Counted from the stretch's first letter, positions 22,402-35,500 are shown. The stretch: 64,000 nucleotides of DNA from Owenia fusiformis (GCA_903813345.2 CAIIXF020000001.1:49615885-49679884), one strand, 5' to 3'. Numbers and translations are program-made. Notes: generated by a model not told the origin, from the sequence alone.

Positions 22402-24340
22402 CACGCGGTAGTATCTCTTCGGGACGTATCGAAACCACTCCGTCCCGAAAAAACCGTTAATTTGAATTTAAAACCTACCCCAGTGTTTGAAAATCAAGGA
22501 TTGTGAGTCTCACACTTCACCGTTTTTCTTCAAACTTGTTCCGTACAAAGCTTCACAGAAATACCTTTCAGTCGATACATTGTTTTCGTGTACAAAGTAC
22601 CTCGTTTTAGCGGCGTTTTGGTCCCCAGCTGCGAGATAAAGCAAATTTTCATAACTTTCAACTGTAAGTCAAGTTATCTCGCAAGTCTTTTACCCATTCT
22701 CGCCCATAATTTCAGAATGGACTCCCATTACAACCTTCCATCGCTACGTTTTGATTTTTGGGCATGAAACGCAGCAGTTTCTAAATCATCCACACATCTC
22801 TTAAAATATGACTAATACGTCCCGTCACCTTCCACTACGCCCCGCCAAGTCTATGACTACAAACGTGGAGTTGTATTCATTTTGTTCATCGTTGTGTAAT
22901 TTTACATAGGTTTGCCTTGGTCGATTCTTAACACCAGTCTTAAGTTTAGCATACATACGGAGTATAACTATAACTGATTGTGTAAAAGGGTAGGTGGTCC
23001 TCTCAAATTACGTTTCTTCAGGTTCAACAAAGTTATAGGTTAGGGTTGTCCAAATCTGCAAAATTTACCAAAAATCTGTCATCTGATAGATTCTAGTTAC
23101 AAATTGACTCTTGGTACAAATATTTCCACTCTAGACCCCTGGGAAATTTTGCCACGCGTCTCACTTGAAGTTTTGGTAATTTTGACAAATATGCCGTTTT
23201 CATAAATGGTTTATAACTCAAAATTAAACTGTTGTATTTCAGGAATATGTATTTTTTCTTCATCATGTGTGATTTTCAATAACCCTACAGGCACCACTTT
23301 TTTTAGCTAAATCCATCGGGAAACTTTGCCACGCTAAATTTCAAAATAACGGAGATGTTATCAAAATTGAGCAATATTGGCACAAAAACGTTTCTAGATT
23401 CATATAAAGAATGCATCATCATACAACACTAATTGGTATATAAACAACATCTACTGACTTGGTCTGATAATGTAATATAAAGATTTTAACTGTTGTGTGT
23501 CAACCTTTCTTCTGTATGATTCCATTGGATTACATTTTGAAACGTGTACCATATAAAATGATACATGTTTCTAACGTTATCCTGAAAATGATATAATTGA
23601 CATCACCCATCCTTTCGCATTTTAACCTTTTTGCAAGGATAGGGCACTTTAAACGTTTCTTAAAAATATTTTCAATTGTTCAGTAATTAAAATCTTAATA
23701 TTGCAATATCGGGAAATCTAAATTTTAGGGAGATTTTGGACAACCCTATTATAGGTATATTGAAAATGGACAAGAATGGGTAAATCTTAAAACACAATCC
23801 GATTGGTATTTAGAATCGACAATGGCAACCTACAAACGGACACATCGATGGACAAATTGTTTTAGAATGCAACTCTACGTGTATAGTGATAGACTCGGCG
23901 GGGCGTAGTGGAAGATGACGGGACGTATTGGTCAAATTTGAAGAGATGTGTGGATGATTTAGAAACTGCTGCGTTTGATGCCCAAAAATCAAGACGTAGC
24001 GATGGAAGGTTGTAATGGGAGTCCATTCTGAAATTATGGGCGAGAATGGGTAAAAGACTGGCGAGATAACTTGACTTACAGTTGAAAGTTATGAAAATTT
24101 GCTTTATCTCACAGCTGGGGACCAAAACGCCGCTAAAACGAGGTACTTTGTACACGAAAACAATGTATCAACTGAAAGGTATTTCTGTGAAGCTTTGTAC
24201 GGAACAAGTTTGAAGAAAAACGGTGAAGTGTGAGACTCACAATCCTTGATTTTCAAACACTGGGGTAGGTTTTAAATTCAAATTAACGGTTTTTCGGGAC
24301 GGAGTGGTTTCGATACGTCCCGAAGAGATACTACCGCGTG
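22402..24340. mobile_element. Foldback transposon with long inverted arms and a 5-bp target duplication
   Basis: The left arm begins CACGCGGTAGTATCTCTTCG and the right arm ends with the inverse CGAAGAGATACTACCGCGTG. The arms match closely for about 480 bases and with drift for about 540 (to about 22940 on the left, from about 23805 on the right). GTTGT lies on both sides (22397-22401, 24341-24345). Without the nested insertion the element is about 1.2 kb and almost wholly palindromic, so it could form a large hairpin. A 5-bp duplication and CAC termini are features of the Transib/RAG group, but the terminus does not match the usual CACWATG well, so that is only a hint. Frames in the arms (for example 23862-24155, minus) have stops in the partner arm. 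Confidence 0.85.
23041..23748. mobile_element. hAT-type non-autonomous element nested in the foldback element
   Basis: Terminus TAGGGTTGTCCAAA is repeated in inverse at the right end (TTTGGACAACCCTA). The exact 8-base duplication TTATAGGT lies on both sides (23033-23040, 23749-23756). An 8-bp duplication with TAGGG termini is the hAT signature. The 708-base interior has no long frame. It lies near the centre of the foldback element and so inserted after it. Confidence 0.9.
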
Positions 24341-24345
24341 GTTGT

Positions 24346-27300
24346 TGTGCTCAGATATGAGGATGGGTTTTGCTGGGCAAATTATTTAAAAGTGATTTAG
24401 TTGTTTGGTAGGATACACTATCAATGTTATATACAAATACGTGTATATGTAAATAAAAAGTGTGTTTGGTTAGAAATTTTACTTCCGAATCAGGGAAAAG
24501 TCAGCTTTGAAAATGTTGTGGCAACTTTGATCTCAAATGCATAATGCATGCTTTAGGGAATTCTTTAATAAGTTTTACTATGGCACTGGATTCTTGAGTC
24601 AGAAGCACAGTAAACTGATTCAATAGTTTGTTGTGATATGATATAAAGATACTGATTCCCAATGATCTAATTTACCCTCATGTTTTTAACTGAAACCCTT
24701 GATAAAACACGAATGATTTCATCACTGAATAAGCCTAATTTTATTTGCCAAAATATAATTTTGGATATTCCCTGAATCCAGATCAGCTAATAATCTTACT
24801 GATCTCAATTCTGTTGTGTTTTAAAAGGATATAAAGAGTGCCCTTAGCTGGTATTGTTATTCTTTTAAGATTTCAAATTACTCCACCAAACAAACTCTGT
24901 TGTAGACGGACAGAGAGAAGCTGCCCATTTTATCATCTTTCCATTCTGATACTCATTGCATCATCGGCTAGAAATATTCTTTTAGAAAGAAGCTAAAAGA
25001 AGGCCATGATTTCTCTCGATATCATCTTTCCATTTGTTCATCTGTTCATTCCATGGAATTTTGATTGGTTTGTCAGCTTCACTGCCATTGAATCATACAA
25101 TATTCTACATACTTGTTGACTTTGGTCAAGTGGGACATATATTTTACCCTGCTTGTGGTGTTAGTATACTAAATAAGCCAGATTTCTTATCCTACGTGGC
25201 ATACCTTAATCAGACCCACAAAATACAATTACAGAGAATGTCTGCCAGTTTTCGTCCTGTGGGATTTCAAAATCTGTCACACTAGAACTTCAACCTTGAT
25301 ATATTCATTAAATGAAAAGATTGAACGAAGGATGAGTGAGGTTGCTTAGCAACTCTTTCAGAATTTACTGTAGGATAATGACAATCGTTTACTTTTTTCC
25401 TGTTCTTGATGAAAACCTGCAGAGACTAACTAATGATATATCCAGGGCTCCAGACACTTTGTCTGATACGTATTGTGAATCTTTACTGTTCATATTCACA
25501 TATTATCTAGCTGAAACAAGGTTAATAATTGGTCCAAGTGGGGGAGGGGTTTGCTCAAACCCATCAACCCTTCCTGGCTACGGGCAGATGGTAGATATGC
25601 CTAATAGATAGTGGGAAATGTTATAATGAATCAAGAATGAATATTTCATTCTTTTTATTGTGAAAACTTGTTACATTTTCAGTGATTCTACAATGTATAT
25701 TTTGTAAGTGAGGTTTATTTATATGATCAAAATAGGCCATGTAATTTTGAAAAAATATGTCAACTAGAGTCTGCATTGAATTGAATTGAATTGAATTGAA
25801 TACAGATGGGTCTTAAGCTTAAATCCTAAATTGATATCGAGGGAAGAATCTAGATTTATAGCTGTTGGATATTTACTACCAAAGGTGTAACATTGATCAT
25901 TGGTTTATGGCAATAAGATCATTGGTTTCCTTTGGGAAAACAACAACATGTTTCAATCTCTCAAGACTGGTTTGATTGATTTTTCTACCAAGGATTGAAT
26001 AGAGAACAACTAGTTGAAGCTTAATAGATCAAAGCTGCCTATATTAAGTCATTGGAAAAGGCATGTCTCTATATACAGGCCTCATAGACTTCCACCAACG
26101 CAAACATCAGTTCTGACCTTGCGATCTACGTTCCTTGAACCGTGCTTGCAAACCACAATGTACAAGTATATATGAATAGGCCTATACATGTACCTACTGT
26201 ACCTTCAGACAATAAAAGCAATATTTGCCTTCAATTTTTTCATTTTGGATCTTAAAAGCAAACAAACAATGTTACAGTTGCCATTCATGAAAAATATCCT
26301 CGAAGGGGATACTCATTTTAGTCTGTGTTGTAGAAGCAATTACAAGGGGGGGGGCAATAATGCTTATGGCCTTGGCCCTCCACAGTCATGTAAAAGTTAT
26401 TATGCAAATAATATTGACTAACTTATAAAAAAGCACATATATTTTGCTAATGACATGTATTATTTTTGCCTCTGTAAACTTTAGACCTTGAGTACAGGCT
26501 TGGTATAAGTTCATATTTAATTTAGTTAAATACATGTTCTTCAAAATAACCTGATAATATATCCAAATAAGCTAGATAAAATATCATAATGTCTATCAGT
26601 GCAATTCTAAATGAAGGATCACATCATGTCATGCAAGCTTTACTTACCTTTAGTATTAAATAATATTGTGTACTTCTAAACTTCAAGCCTTCTAAAGATG
26701 GCAGCATTGTGTAATGTATTCTGGATTGTTTTGAATTTTTGCAAGGATGATTTTTTTTTATTTTGTAACCTGTACAGTGTATATAGAGCAAATTTGCAAG
26801 TGAAATATAGATAAAATACATTCAGATACTAGTATTCATTACATCTTTAGAAACAAACTGACCAGAAATGATTTGACATTGTTTATCACTTATGCAAGAA
26901 GAATATATGAAGAGTACAAGGTAATGATAAATACATATAAAAATATAATTGAAAATACCTGAAAATGATAGCATTCATTGTTTCACCATAGTCTAAATGG
27001 CATTTTCAAAACATTAATAATAACTCCTTGATGTGATGTGAGGTTTACTTGAAAATATTTCTAACTTGAGCTTTAACTTGAGTATGGTTTGATTTCATTA
27101 AAAAACAACAGTATAAGTAAGTGCCAAGGGCACCTCCAAAGTGTAGAATGTTGTGTAATACCATCAGTTAATCTTTCTAAAATATTTGCCTGCTTTCCAT
27201 CACAACGTAAAATGTTACATTTAAGTAATTGGTTGCCATGGTAATTTCATTTGAAGAATTACTTGGATAATTGAGAATTGTTGTTTAACTGATATTTACA

Positions 27301-27577
27301 TAAATAAGAAATTAAAGGAGATAAACTGCAGGAATTGATTTGGAGAGAGATAAGGAACCTTCCTTGCTAGTTTAGGTTTACATTTTGCAGTATAATTCTC
27401 ATCTATTTACATATATAAACATGTACTACATGTTCAAAATGTAGTATCCCTGTATTCTTATTGGATTTTATTTTCTACTCATAAAACATAACATACAATG
27501 TTCTACCTATATTCCAGTCTTATTCTCATATTGTACCTGTTTCTACTTATCTTTAATCTAAGTATTCAACTTATATT
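24346..27577. other. Intron-like DNA; no gene recognised
   Basis: Holds a (GAATT)n run at about 25776-25800, a remnant of the CAGGCC MITE family at about 25541-25590, and short G runs. Frames at 25034-25285 and 25336-25611 have no domain, and the second runs into the MITE remnant. Confidence 0.6.
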
Positions 27578-27995
27578 CCACCTTTAATCTACTTGTATTT
27601 TACTTATATTCTACCTTTAATCTACTGCTTATATTCCACCTTTAATCTACTTGTATTTTACTTATATTCTACCTTTAATCTACTGCTTATATTCCACCTT
27701 TAATCTACTTGTATTTTACTTATATTCTACCTTTAATCTACTGCTTATATTCCACCTTTAATCTACTTGTATTTTACTTATATTCTACCTTTAATCTACT
27801 GCTTATATTCCACCTTTAATCTACTTGTATTTTACTTATATTCTACCTTTAATCTACTGCTTATATTCCACCTTTAATCTACTTGTATTTTACTTATATT
27901 CTACCTTTAATCTACTGCTTATATTCCACCTTTAATCTACTTGTATTTTACTTATATTCTACCTTTAATTTACTGCTTATATTCTACCTTTCATC
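27578..27995. repeat. 58-bp tandem array, about seven units
   Basis: Units start at 27578, 27636, 27694, 27752, 27810, 27868 and 27926. Each contains CCACCTTTAATCTACTTG and the related half unit CTACCTTTAATCTACTGC, so the 58-base unit grew from two diverged half units. Units are nearly identical, so the array spread recently. The frame at 27883-28083 is a by-product. Confidence 0.9.
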
Positions 27996-28188
27996 TTGTA
28001 TTTTTTCTCCTGTGAATATAACATTTCTTCAACATTTAGCAACATTGCAGGATTACAAGATTAGCGAAAGCTTGATGATTTAAGATAGTAGTTAACACTT
28101 CATGAGACAGTGTGGATTGTCTGTTTATTTCAAGCTTATTTATCCTCTCAAAGCTCAGCATTACACTTTTCAGGAACAAGGAAACCTA

Positions 28189-28351
28189 CAGGCCCGTAGC
28201 CAACTTTTGCAAGGGAGTCCGTTTTTAAAATTTTTAGGAATGTCCATGTTTTGGCCTAAAATCACTTAGAAAGTGCTCAAAATTTTGAAAAATTTCAAAT
28301 GATTTTTAAAGAACTTTTATGACCCCCCCCCCCCCTCTGGCTACAGACCTG
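28189..28351. mobile_element. MITE of the CAGGCCYGTAGCC family, copy 3
   Basis: Starts CAGGCCCGTAGCC and ends GGCTACAGACCTG. The 5-base duplication ACCTA is at 28184-28188 and 28352-28356. Contains a run of C (28323-28335). Confidence 0.8.
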
Positions 28352-31300
28352 ACCTAGGTACCTTAATGACATTTACATTTTTATATCTGCCTCAACATAA
28401 AAAAGGCAGGCACTCTTTACTTCAGTATACAGATTGCTCATTATTTTGGTTAATTGCACCAAACCTTGAAGTGTTTCCATAAAGGCCTACAGGAGTGCTC
28501 TTCATGTAATACATATACTCCTACTGTTTGTTGTGATACAAGATATATGGCTGCTAAGGTATAGGAATTCCATTAGCCCAAAGGCGCAACCTTGCCAACT
28601 CTTGGCTTCTCTGGCATTTACTGAACTGCTTGCTGTAATAACTTTAATCAACAAATTATCTCATAAAGTCATCAACACTCCTTGTAAAATCATGCAATCA
28701 AGGTTGAAGCTATAGGATACAATCAAGTCAGGAGCAAATAGTAGATTTTTATAGGGAATCTAAAAAGACTAAGTCTGCTTTTGTCTCTTAAGAGTAACTT
28801 CTTCAAGGCTGTTTTTAAAGGGTCTTGTTTTCAGTACACAGGGGATCATTGTAAGAGGTTGAAGCTTTTTGATTAAATCAAATTCTTTATGGCAAACATG
28901 TCCCTGTACTGTAGTTTTGTGTACTAGATTCAGATTATGTTATGTATCATGTAGCATAGGTCCACAGTTTATTGATGAATGAATATTACCCTTTAACTGT
29001 GTGAGTTTTTTTGCTGGTTGATTTTTTGTAGTCAAATCGCTTGTTACTTATGAGCTCAATGAGTTTTACTATTCAATATGCCTTATCCAATTAGTTTTTT
29101 TTATTATTAATTGAACAAGCCCCTTTAACTAAAATAACGAAATAAAACTAACTGATCAATCAAATTGGCCCCCACGTGATAAGTAGCGTCATATACAAAA
29201 TATAGCTTTGGTTTATTGTTTCCTTAGTAATCACAACGTCACGGCAACCAAAGGATTGTAGTGTAAACCAAAACAAAACATTTTGGCATTATGACGTTAT
29301 GGGCCACGTGGGGACCAGTGAGAGATCACGTGGGGGCCAATAACGTCACAACCAATTCGAATATTGCTTATTAAGCAGCTATAACGATCGTTTGAGTGAA
29401 ATAGTTTTCGCACTACTGATGAGAAAACATGTCCAAATACATTTATCAAAAAATTATATTGATTCCTTTAGGTTAAAAAATACCATTTCATATCTGCTTT
29501 AATAATAATATATTATCACAAAAAGACATTCTTTATCATCTCCATTTTGCATACTGACTCTAAGCTATTTATTTGACTATAATCCTAATAAAGATTTAAT
29601 CTCCCGGGACACAAATTTGATTCCTACGTTGCAAGAAGTATCAAAAATTAAATCTTGACTGATATTTCACAAATGTGTTAGATGAACTTGAATTGATTAA
29701 GAAATCTAAAAATAAGAGTCCAAAGAAACTAAAAAACTTGAACTTACGTTCAATATAATTAATCAATGGGAAAGTGTTGAAACGTTAAAAAGAAATATTA
29801 TTACAAAAAAAGATAACTGAACTACTGATAATATCTCAGCAGTTCAGACAGCTGCTAAAAGTATATTATAATTGATTATTCCTTGGTATTTAATTTATCG
29901 AGTCTACCTCTACAAACTTGGTCTAGAGATGAGCCATACAAATTCTATTGATATATAGCAAGTTAATTGACTCATATGGATATTTAAAAAAAAGAAATAA
30001 AATTGATTCTCTGTTTAGCTCCTCATTTTTTGCTAATAATAATCTGATTTTGCTTAAGATCTTGACTCAATTTTTCAGTTTCTCTACTTCAAAATGCCAA
30101 AGTCAAATATTTTCACGTTTGAATGATGAGATTTAGACGTGCATCACATCAGATAGTTCCTACTTTAGTTCCACTTAATATAATGCCATGGCACACCGTG
30201 TTTTACATCCAAAATATAATTCTAAAAGAGCTGTTTGATAAAAAATAAGAAAATCCTTATAGTCTATGATCAAAATGATTTTATAATTTTTAAATTTATA
30301 TACCTGTTTTTTTATATAAAGAACAAAACATGAACATCTCAAAAAAACATGCATTACATTTTGAGCACAGGTACCTGCCTCAGATATAAGGTCAATATGT
30401 CCTCTTAGGGAAAAGATAAGTTTAATTACATAGGTTGCATTATCGCAGCGTAGAAATTAAAGCCTCTCTTTGAGTTTCATGGTTGATCACACCTCTTCAA
30501 TATACCTGCCAATGATACTTGAAACGACAATTGGAATTTGTCGCGGTGTCTAATATGGTTTGTGTCGGGGAATGAGAATGCCATTTTTAAATCATGTTGA
30601 CTTATCATAGTCAACATATCATAGGGAATTGGTTATTTCATTGTATCTATGATATTTTTCCAACATGAACATATTTTGTCCACAATCAGTTTTCATGGTA
30701 TTTAGTTTTGTGGGAAGGAGATTTATTTGAAATAGATTTATTTAGTTTTCTCTCCGACATTGAACTTTTGATGCCTTCCCTAATACTGTAATTGACATAT
30801 TTGGTTCAAAATATCTACCAAGAAGGAAGATGGCTGCTGAATACTAGATATGCGAGTAGAAATAATCTTGATTTAAGTCATCAAAAATTCAAAATTCAGT
30901 CAAACTGATGTCATATTTAGAATCTACATGTAGAATTGCATTTAGAAATGTGGTTTTGAAAAGAGTTTATCAACTTTGAAAATTTAATTTCCTTTGAAAA
31001 TGTGACTTCTAGGTCGGGGAGATTCCCCATAGAGCCCATGTTGTAAAATCACAAAAAGTGAAATATCTTTTCTTGTGTAAGGCAGATAATATTTTCTTTT
31101 ACTGGGCATATTTTGATTTGTATAACTATCAGATACAAAAGGGTAATATGAAAAGTGAACCACTAAAACTGATGAATATTCAAGTTTAAGGGGAATTTTG
31201 TAGTATTACCCTGCCATGTTATTTCCCCCGACTCAGCCACCTGGTGGCGAAACTGGTTACTACCTACTCGCATCTGAGTAATTCTAAATGGCCAACAAAA

Positions 31301-31524
31301 GGAGACAATGTGCTATATTACTGAAACTTAATCCTATAATATTATGTTACAAATGATGATCAATTTGATAAAATATTATTTGTTTGGTGGGATTTGCTAC
31401 TCTGACGAGTTGTAGTCTATTGTTGCCATTTTTCTAGTTTTTTCACAATCTGGTTTTCATGTGATTTTACATTTACAGCCATAATTATAGAAAACATTTT
31501 TATCCTGATTTAAATGTCATCTAT
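28352..31524. other. Intron-like DNA with one CACGTG-rich inverted repeat
   Basis: No exon recognised. The only structured part is the inverted repeat at 29161-29345. A GCCACCTGGTGGCGA palindrome at about 31239 resembles a CTCF-type site but stands alone. Confidence 0.5.
29161..29345. repeat. Inverted repeat with CACGTG and ACGTCA motifs
   Basis: ATTGGCCCCCACGTGAT on the left is repeated in inverse on the right (ATCACGTGGGGGCCAAT). Between them are a further GGCCACGTGGGG and several GACGTTA/AACGTCAC copies, and the inner TTTGGTTTATTGTTT and AACCAAAACAAAACA also form an inverse pair. It may be a MITE or a regulatory cluster with E-box and CRE-like sites; the sequence alone does not decide. 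Confidence 0.5.
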
Positions 31525-31889
31525 TTAAGAAATATAGACCAAAGAGCAGGGTTTCTAGTTTCGAATAACACCCAGCTGGTCTCGGCACAAACGTTTTCTG
31601 TACCCCGAACGACCGAAGGGAGTGAGGGGTTCGAAAGCTTTGTGCCGAGACCAGCGGCATGTTATTCGAAACTAGTAACCCTGCTCTGAGGTCTATATTA
31701 CGATTCGAACATGAAAATTCACCAAATTGTTTCGAATAATTCATCATGATCCGCCATTACTACGACCCACCGTTATGACGTCACACATTACACGTATTAA
31801 CTGGGTTATTATACTCGAATATAACCCAGCTGAAGCATTGACTTTGATTACAGTTTATAGAAGGCGTGAATACAGTCATGTTCGAATAT
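31525..31889. mobile_element. MITE with 55-bp inner inverted repeats, copy A
   Basis: AATATAGACC...GAGCAGGGTTTCTAGTTTCG is repeated in inverse at CGAAACTAGTAACCCTGCTC...GGTCTATATT. The loop has CGAACGACCGAAGGGAGTG. The right part carries TTATGACGTCACAC and an inner AACTGGGTTAT / ATAACCCAG pair. The second copy at 32190 is in the same orientation. Confidence 0.75.
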
Positions 31890-32189
31890 AAAATATCTGC
31901 TTATTGTCATCAAAAGATATGTAAGAATACCTTATAGGTGTGGCATCAGTAATTGATTTCACTTCTCACGTTTCTTATTCTCTGTTCACACCTATAGGCT
32001 ATTGTCTCTTGAGTCCATGATGGTCTGTTTTTGTCTTTTTATAAAGAACCTTAATATTATTACACATTTTGTCCCTTGATAGAATTATATCATCACCCTT
32101 CCTGGAAAATAAAAAACACATTCCAATGTTTGAATGTTTATAGAAATTCTTTCATGGCCATTTATTCTCTTGTTAAAGTTGATAGTGAA

Positions 32190-32553
32190 TTAAGAAATAT
32201 AGACCAAAGAGCAGGGTTTCTAGTTTCGAATAACACCCCGCTGGTCTCGGCACAAACGTTTTCTGTACCCCGAACGACCGAAGGGAGTGAGGGGTTCGAA
32301 AGCTTTTGTGCCGAGACCAGCGGGATGTTATTCGAAACTAGTAACCCTGCTCTGAGGTCTATATTACGATTCGAACATGAAAACTCACCAAATTGTTTCG
32401 AATATTCATCATGGTCCGCCATTTCTACGACCCACCGTTATGACGTCACACATTACACGTATTAACTGGGTTATTGATCTCGAATATAACCCAGCTGAAG
32501 CATTGACTTTGTTTACAGTTTATGGAAGGCGTGAATACAGTCATGTTCGAATA
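32190..32553. mobile_element. MITE with 55-bp inner inverted repeats, copy B
   Basis: Very similar to copy A over about 364 bases, from TTAAGAAATATAGACC to GTCATGTTCGAATA, with a unique spacer of about 300 bases between them. The open frames at 32076-32465 (plus) and 32162-32422 (minus) come from this repeat. Confidence 0.75.
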
Positions 32554-35500
32554 CATGATAATCTAATCAATTTGTTTTCTCGCTACTTTACTTAAAATTG
32601 AATTTGCCTAAAAAAGTGTGACATTGATATAAAAATCAATGGTTTCGAAATGATTGGGAGCAAATTCCAAACAACTTATTTATAACATGTATTTCAAGTT
32701 CTGAAGCACTTTTATAAAGGAACTTTAAACTATTTATTTGTTTATAAATGTGGATTAGATAGATGCTAATTGGTCCATTCTAAAGATTAAATTCAATGTA
32801 GGTAAATCAAAGTACACAAGAATATCATACTGTAGATGCAAAATGTTGTTCTCTTTAATGGTCATGTCCTTTTCGTTTGAGGCATTTTCATCACCTCTGC
32901 ACATGATAACAGGATAAGTTTTTTATCTTAATATCCTTGACCCAAACCTCCACTGTCCTTGTTGGAATAAGTGAAGTTTAGGGACCTGTTTATTAATAAA
33001 CTTATAATATTTATAATAGTTGTATAAAACACCCCCATTTGACTGGCCATTTAAAATCAATCAATTAATGCTTAATATAGCATGTATAAAAATGAGCATG
33101 TGAGCATATCATGCAAAGAGTGAGACGTCAAGGAGCTTTCATTTATATCATATTTTGTTACTCGGATTTAATTAATTTTGACAGTTTGAGTTTATCCAAC
33201 ATATGGGTCACAATAATTCACCACTTCGAGTATTAAGAAAATCAGAAGTTTTTGAAGTTCAGTGACAGTTGTTACAGTTGATCAATTGTTTATGTTCAAA
33301 TGTGATCACATAGTAATTTACAAAAACAATTTCAAAGATTTGTAGAAATTACATCTGTAATGCTTACAATAGACATACAGATGTCATCATATTATGTAAT
33401 GGTATTGTAATCTGTTACGATTCGCGGTTTCTCAGCTGCTAGCTCATGCTTTCTAATAATGATTATTGATAATGTTCATAGTTGTATCTCTTGATTTATT
33501 TGGTTTCCAAATGTCAAAATAGAAACCGGATCAACTTTTAGGAATGTTAATAAATTCAGGTTGCCATTGATGTTTGATTAGTTAGTAGATCATTGATCAT
33601 TCATTGAACTTTGTATTCTTCCATCTCTCGTTGTATAATTATCTCTCTGTATATATATCTACCCTGAATTCCCTTCAATTTTCTGACATAGTATTAGCCT
33701 CTGATTATACCTGATGATTTTACAATTTTAATTATTGAATGTAGCTATATGGGAGTTTGATTGACTGTTAGCTAAAGGGTACCTATAGAAAAAGAATATA
33801 GTGGCATGATTTGATTTTATGACTACACTGCCTGATTGGATATAGACTTAGAAAGAATTGTCTTTTATTGAAAGAGGATAGAAAAATTACAAGTCACACA
33901 AAGGGTAATATAAATCAAACTTCAATAGGATATACATATGCGTAATACATATACATGTTCAATATCTATCTTTAGTTTTATAGTACGTAAAAACAATTTT
34001 GTAAACAAGTTGAAAGGTACCAGGAATAACAAAGTCAGGAAATGTAAAAGCAAACATATGCGAGAAGTAAACTTAAGGTGAAGGCAGATTGTTTTCAGAT
34101 TATCAGAATATAACTTCCCTTTCTTTTATGGAGATCAGTTGCACGTATACATATGTACTTACTACATTACAGAATAAGTATAGTAGGTCGAAGCTGATAG
34201 TAGGTCGAAGCTGTCATTAGTGGATGAAGGGAAACACGCATTTATATTCAACTTGTTCCGTTACTAGGAAAAGCAATTACGTTATACGTTCACAGGAGAT
34301 AAATGATTTATTAGGATAACAGTTAAAGTGATTGGAAGCTACCTTGATTTTGGAAACACATTGATGTACATGTTATATGCATTTCATATTCGTCTATTTA
34401 TGTGAAAACACACATCGGATTAAATTAGGATCTAAAGAAACAATCAAAGTCCTGGTGTTGTTAATGAGTATAGCACCTAATACATGCTTTATATTCAATT
34501 GTGTGAAGAGCTAAAGAGGGACTGTAGATTTAAAGATGTGACACTCTGTCTCCCATGAGGCTTAAGTTGAAGTAAGGATTGACTATTAAGAATATAAAAG
34601 TGGAGAACGTTAAATGATAAATAACAAGGAAGGGCCTTTGGGAATGAGTAGCCTAGGTGATGTGTGTGATGGAAAATAAGTATGAAAGGTAGGGGGTAAG
34701 CGAGGGCCATACCTTAGTAAGTAAGGATATAGGGGAGAGGAGGTAATAACATAGTTGACATGGCTACTTAACATTGGTATCACTTGGACTCAGCTTTTGA
34801 GCCAACCAACCAACACTGAAGAAATATCCTGCGTTCTTTGAATGTCGGAGCTGAGTATATAATGTAGATGAAGCTCTCTTTTAAGGGAGCAAAATCAACC
34901 TATTAGAGTAAGGTATCTGTATGTACATTTAAATCATGGTCTTAAGAATCTGTATAAGTCTGTGGCGATACAGTATTCTATGTTAGAGTAATTACAGTGA
35001 AAACAGTGAAAAAGTATGAAAAACAAACAAAATCAAACAAAAAATTTGATTATTTGGGATTGTCTTATTTGAAATATATGAGAATATATTATTTGGGATA
35101 TTTGAGCATGATACTCAAAATGAGTTAGGGTTTTAAATTATTCCTCAATTTTTTATACTTTGTGAAAAAGATAATGTTGAAACTACAATCGATCTGGGCC
35201 TCAATATGTCGAGAACAGATTGATCAGAGCTCTAGGGCTCAGAATGTTGGTACTAAATTGATAAATCAACTAAAAATAAGATAATACATTTAGTGATAAA
35301 ACATTGTCCTTCAATTTCGCATTTCAGCTAAAAACATTACAGATTCTTTGGAAGTAGATTAGATCACTTGATATCAGCATTTTTATGTCACAAACAATTA
35401 TTGAATCAGTCGCATACACTTTTTACTCAAGAATTTGGGCTAAAGTATATCTTATGCAAAGCTTGTCTGAGCCAATTTCCGAATGCCAGTTTCGCTCTCT

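Noticed and set aside
23862-24155. 97-codon minus-strand frame in the right arm of the foldback element
   Set aside because: The same sequence in the left arm (plus strand) is cut by a stop after about 60 codons, and no domain is recognised.
22402-24340. Firm assignment of the foldback element to Transib/RAG
   Set aside because: Only CAC ends and a 5-bp duplication agree; the next bases differ from the usual CACWATG and no transposase is present.
27578-27995. CRISPR-like look of regularly spaced repeats
   Set aside because: Units are contiguous with no unique spacers, and the DNA is eukaryotic. The same holds for the 20-bp and 162-bp arrays.
31236-31255. CTCF-like palindrome CCACCTGGTGGC
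   Set aside because: Single short match with no supporting context.
32076-32465. 129-codon plus-strand frame and overlapping 86-codon minus-strand frame
   Set aside because: Both are read through the inverted-repeat MITE; the sister copy at 31525 does not keep the same frame.
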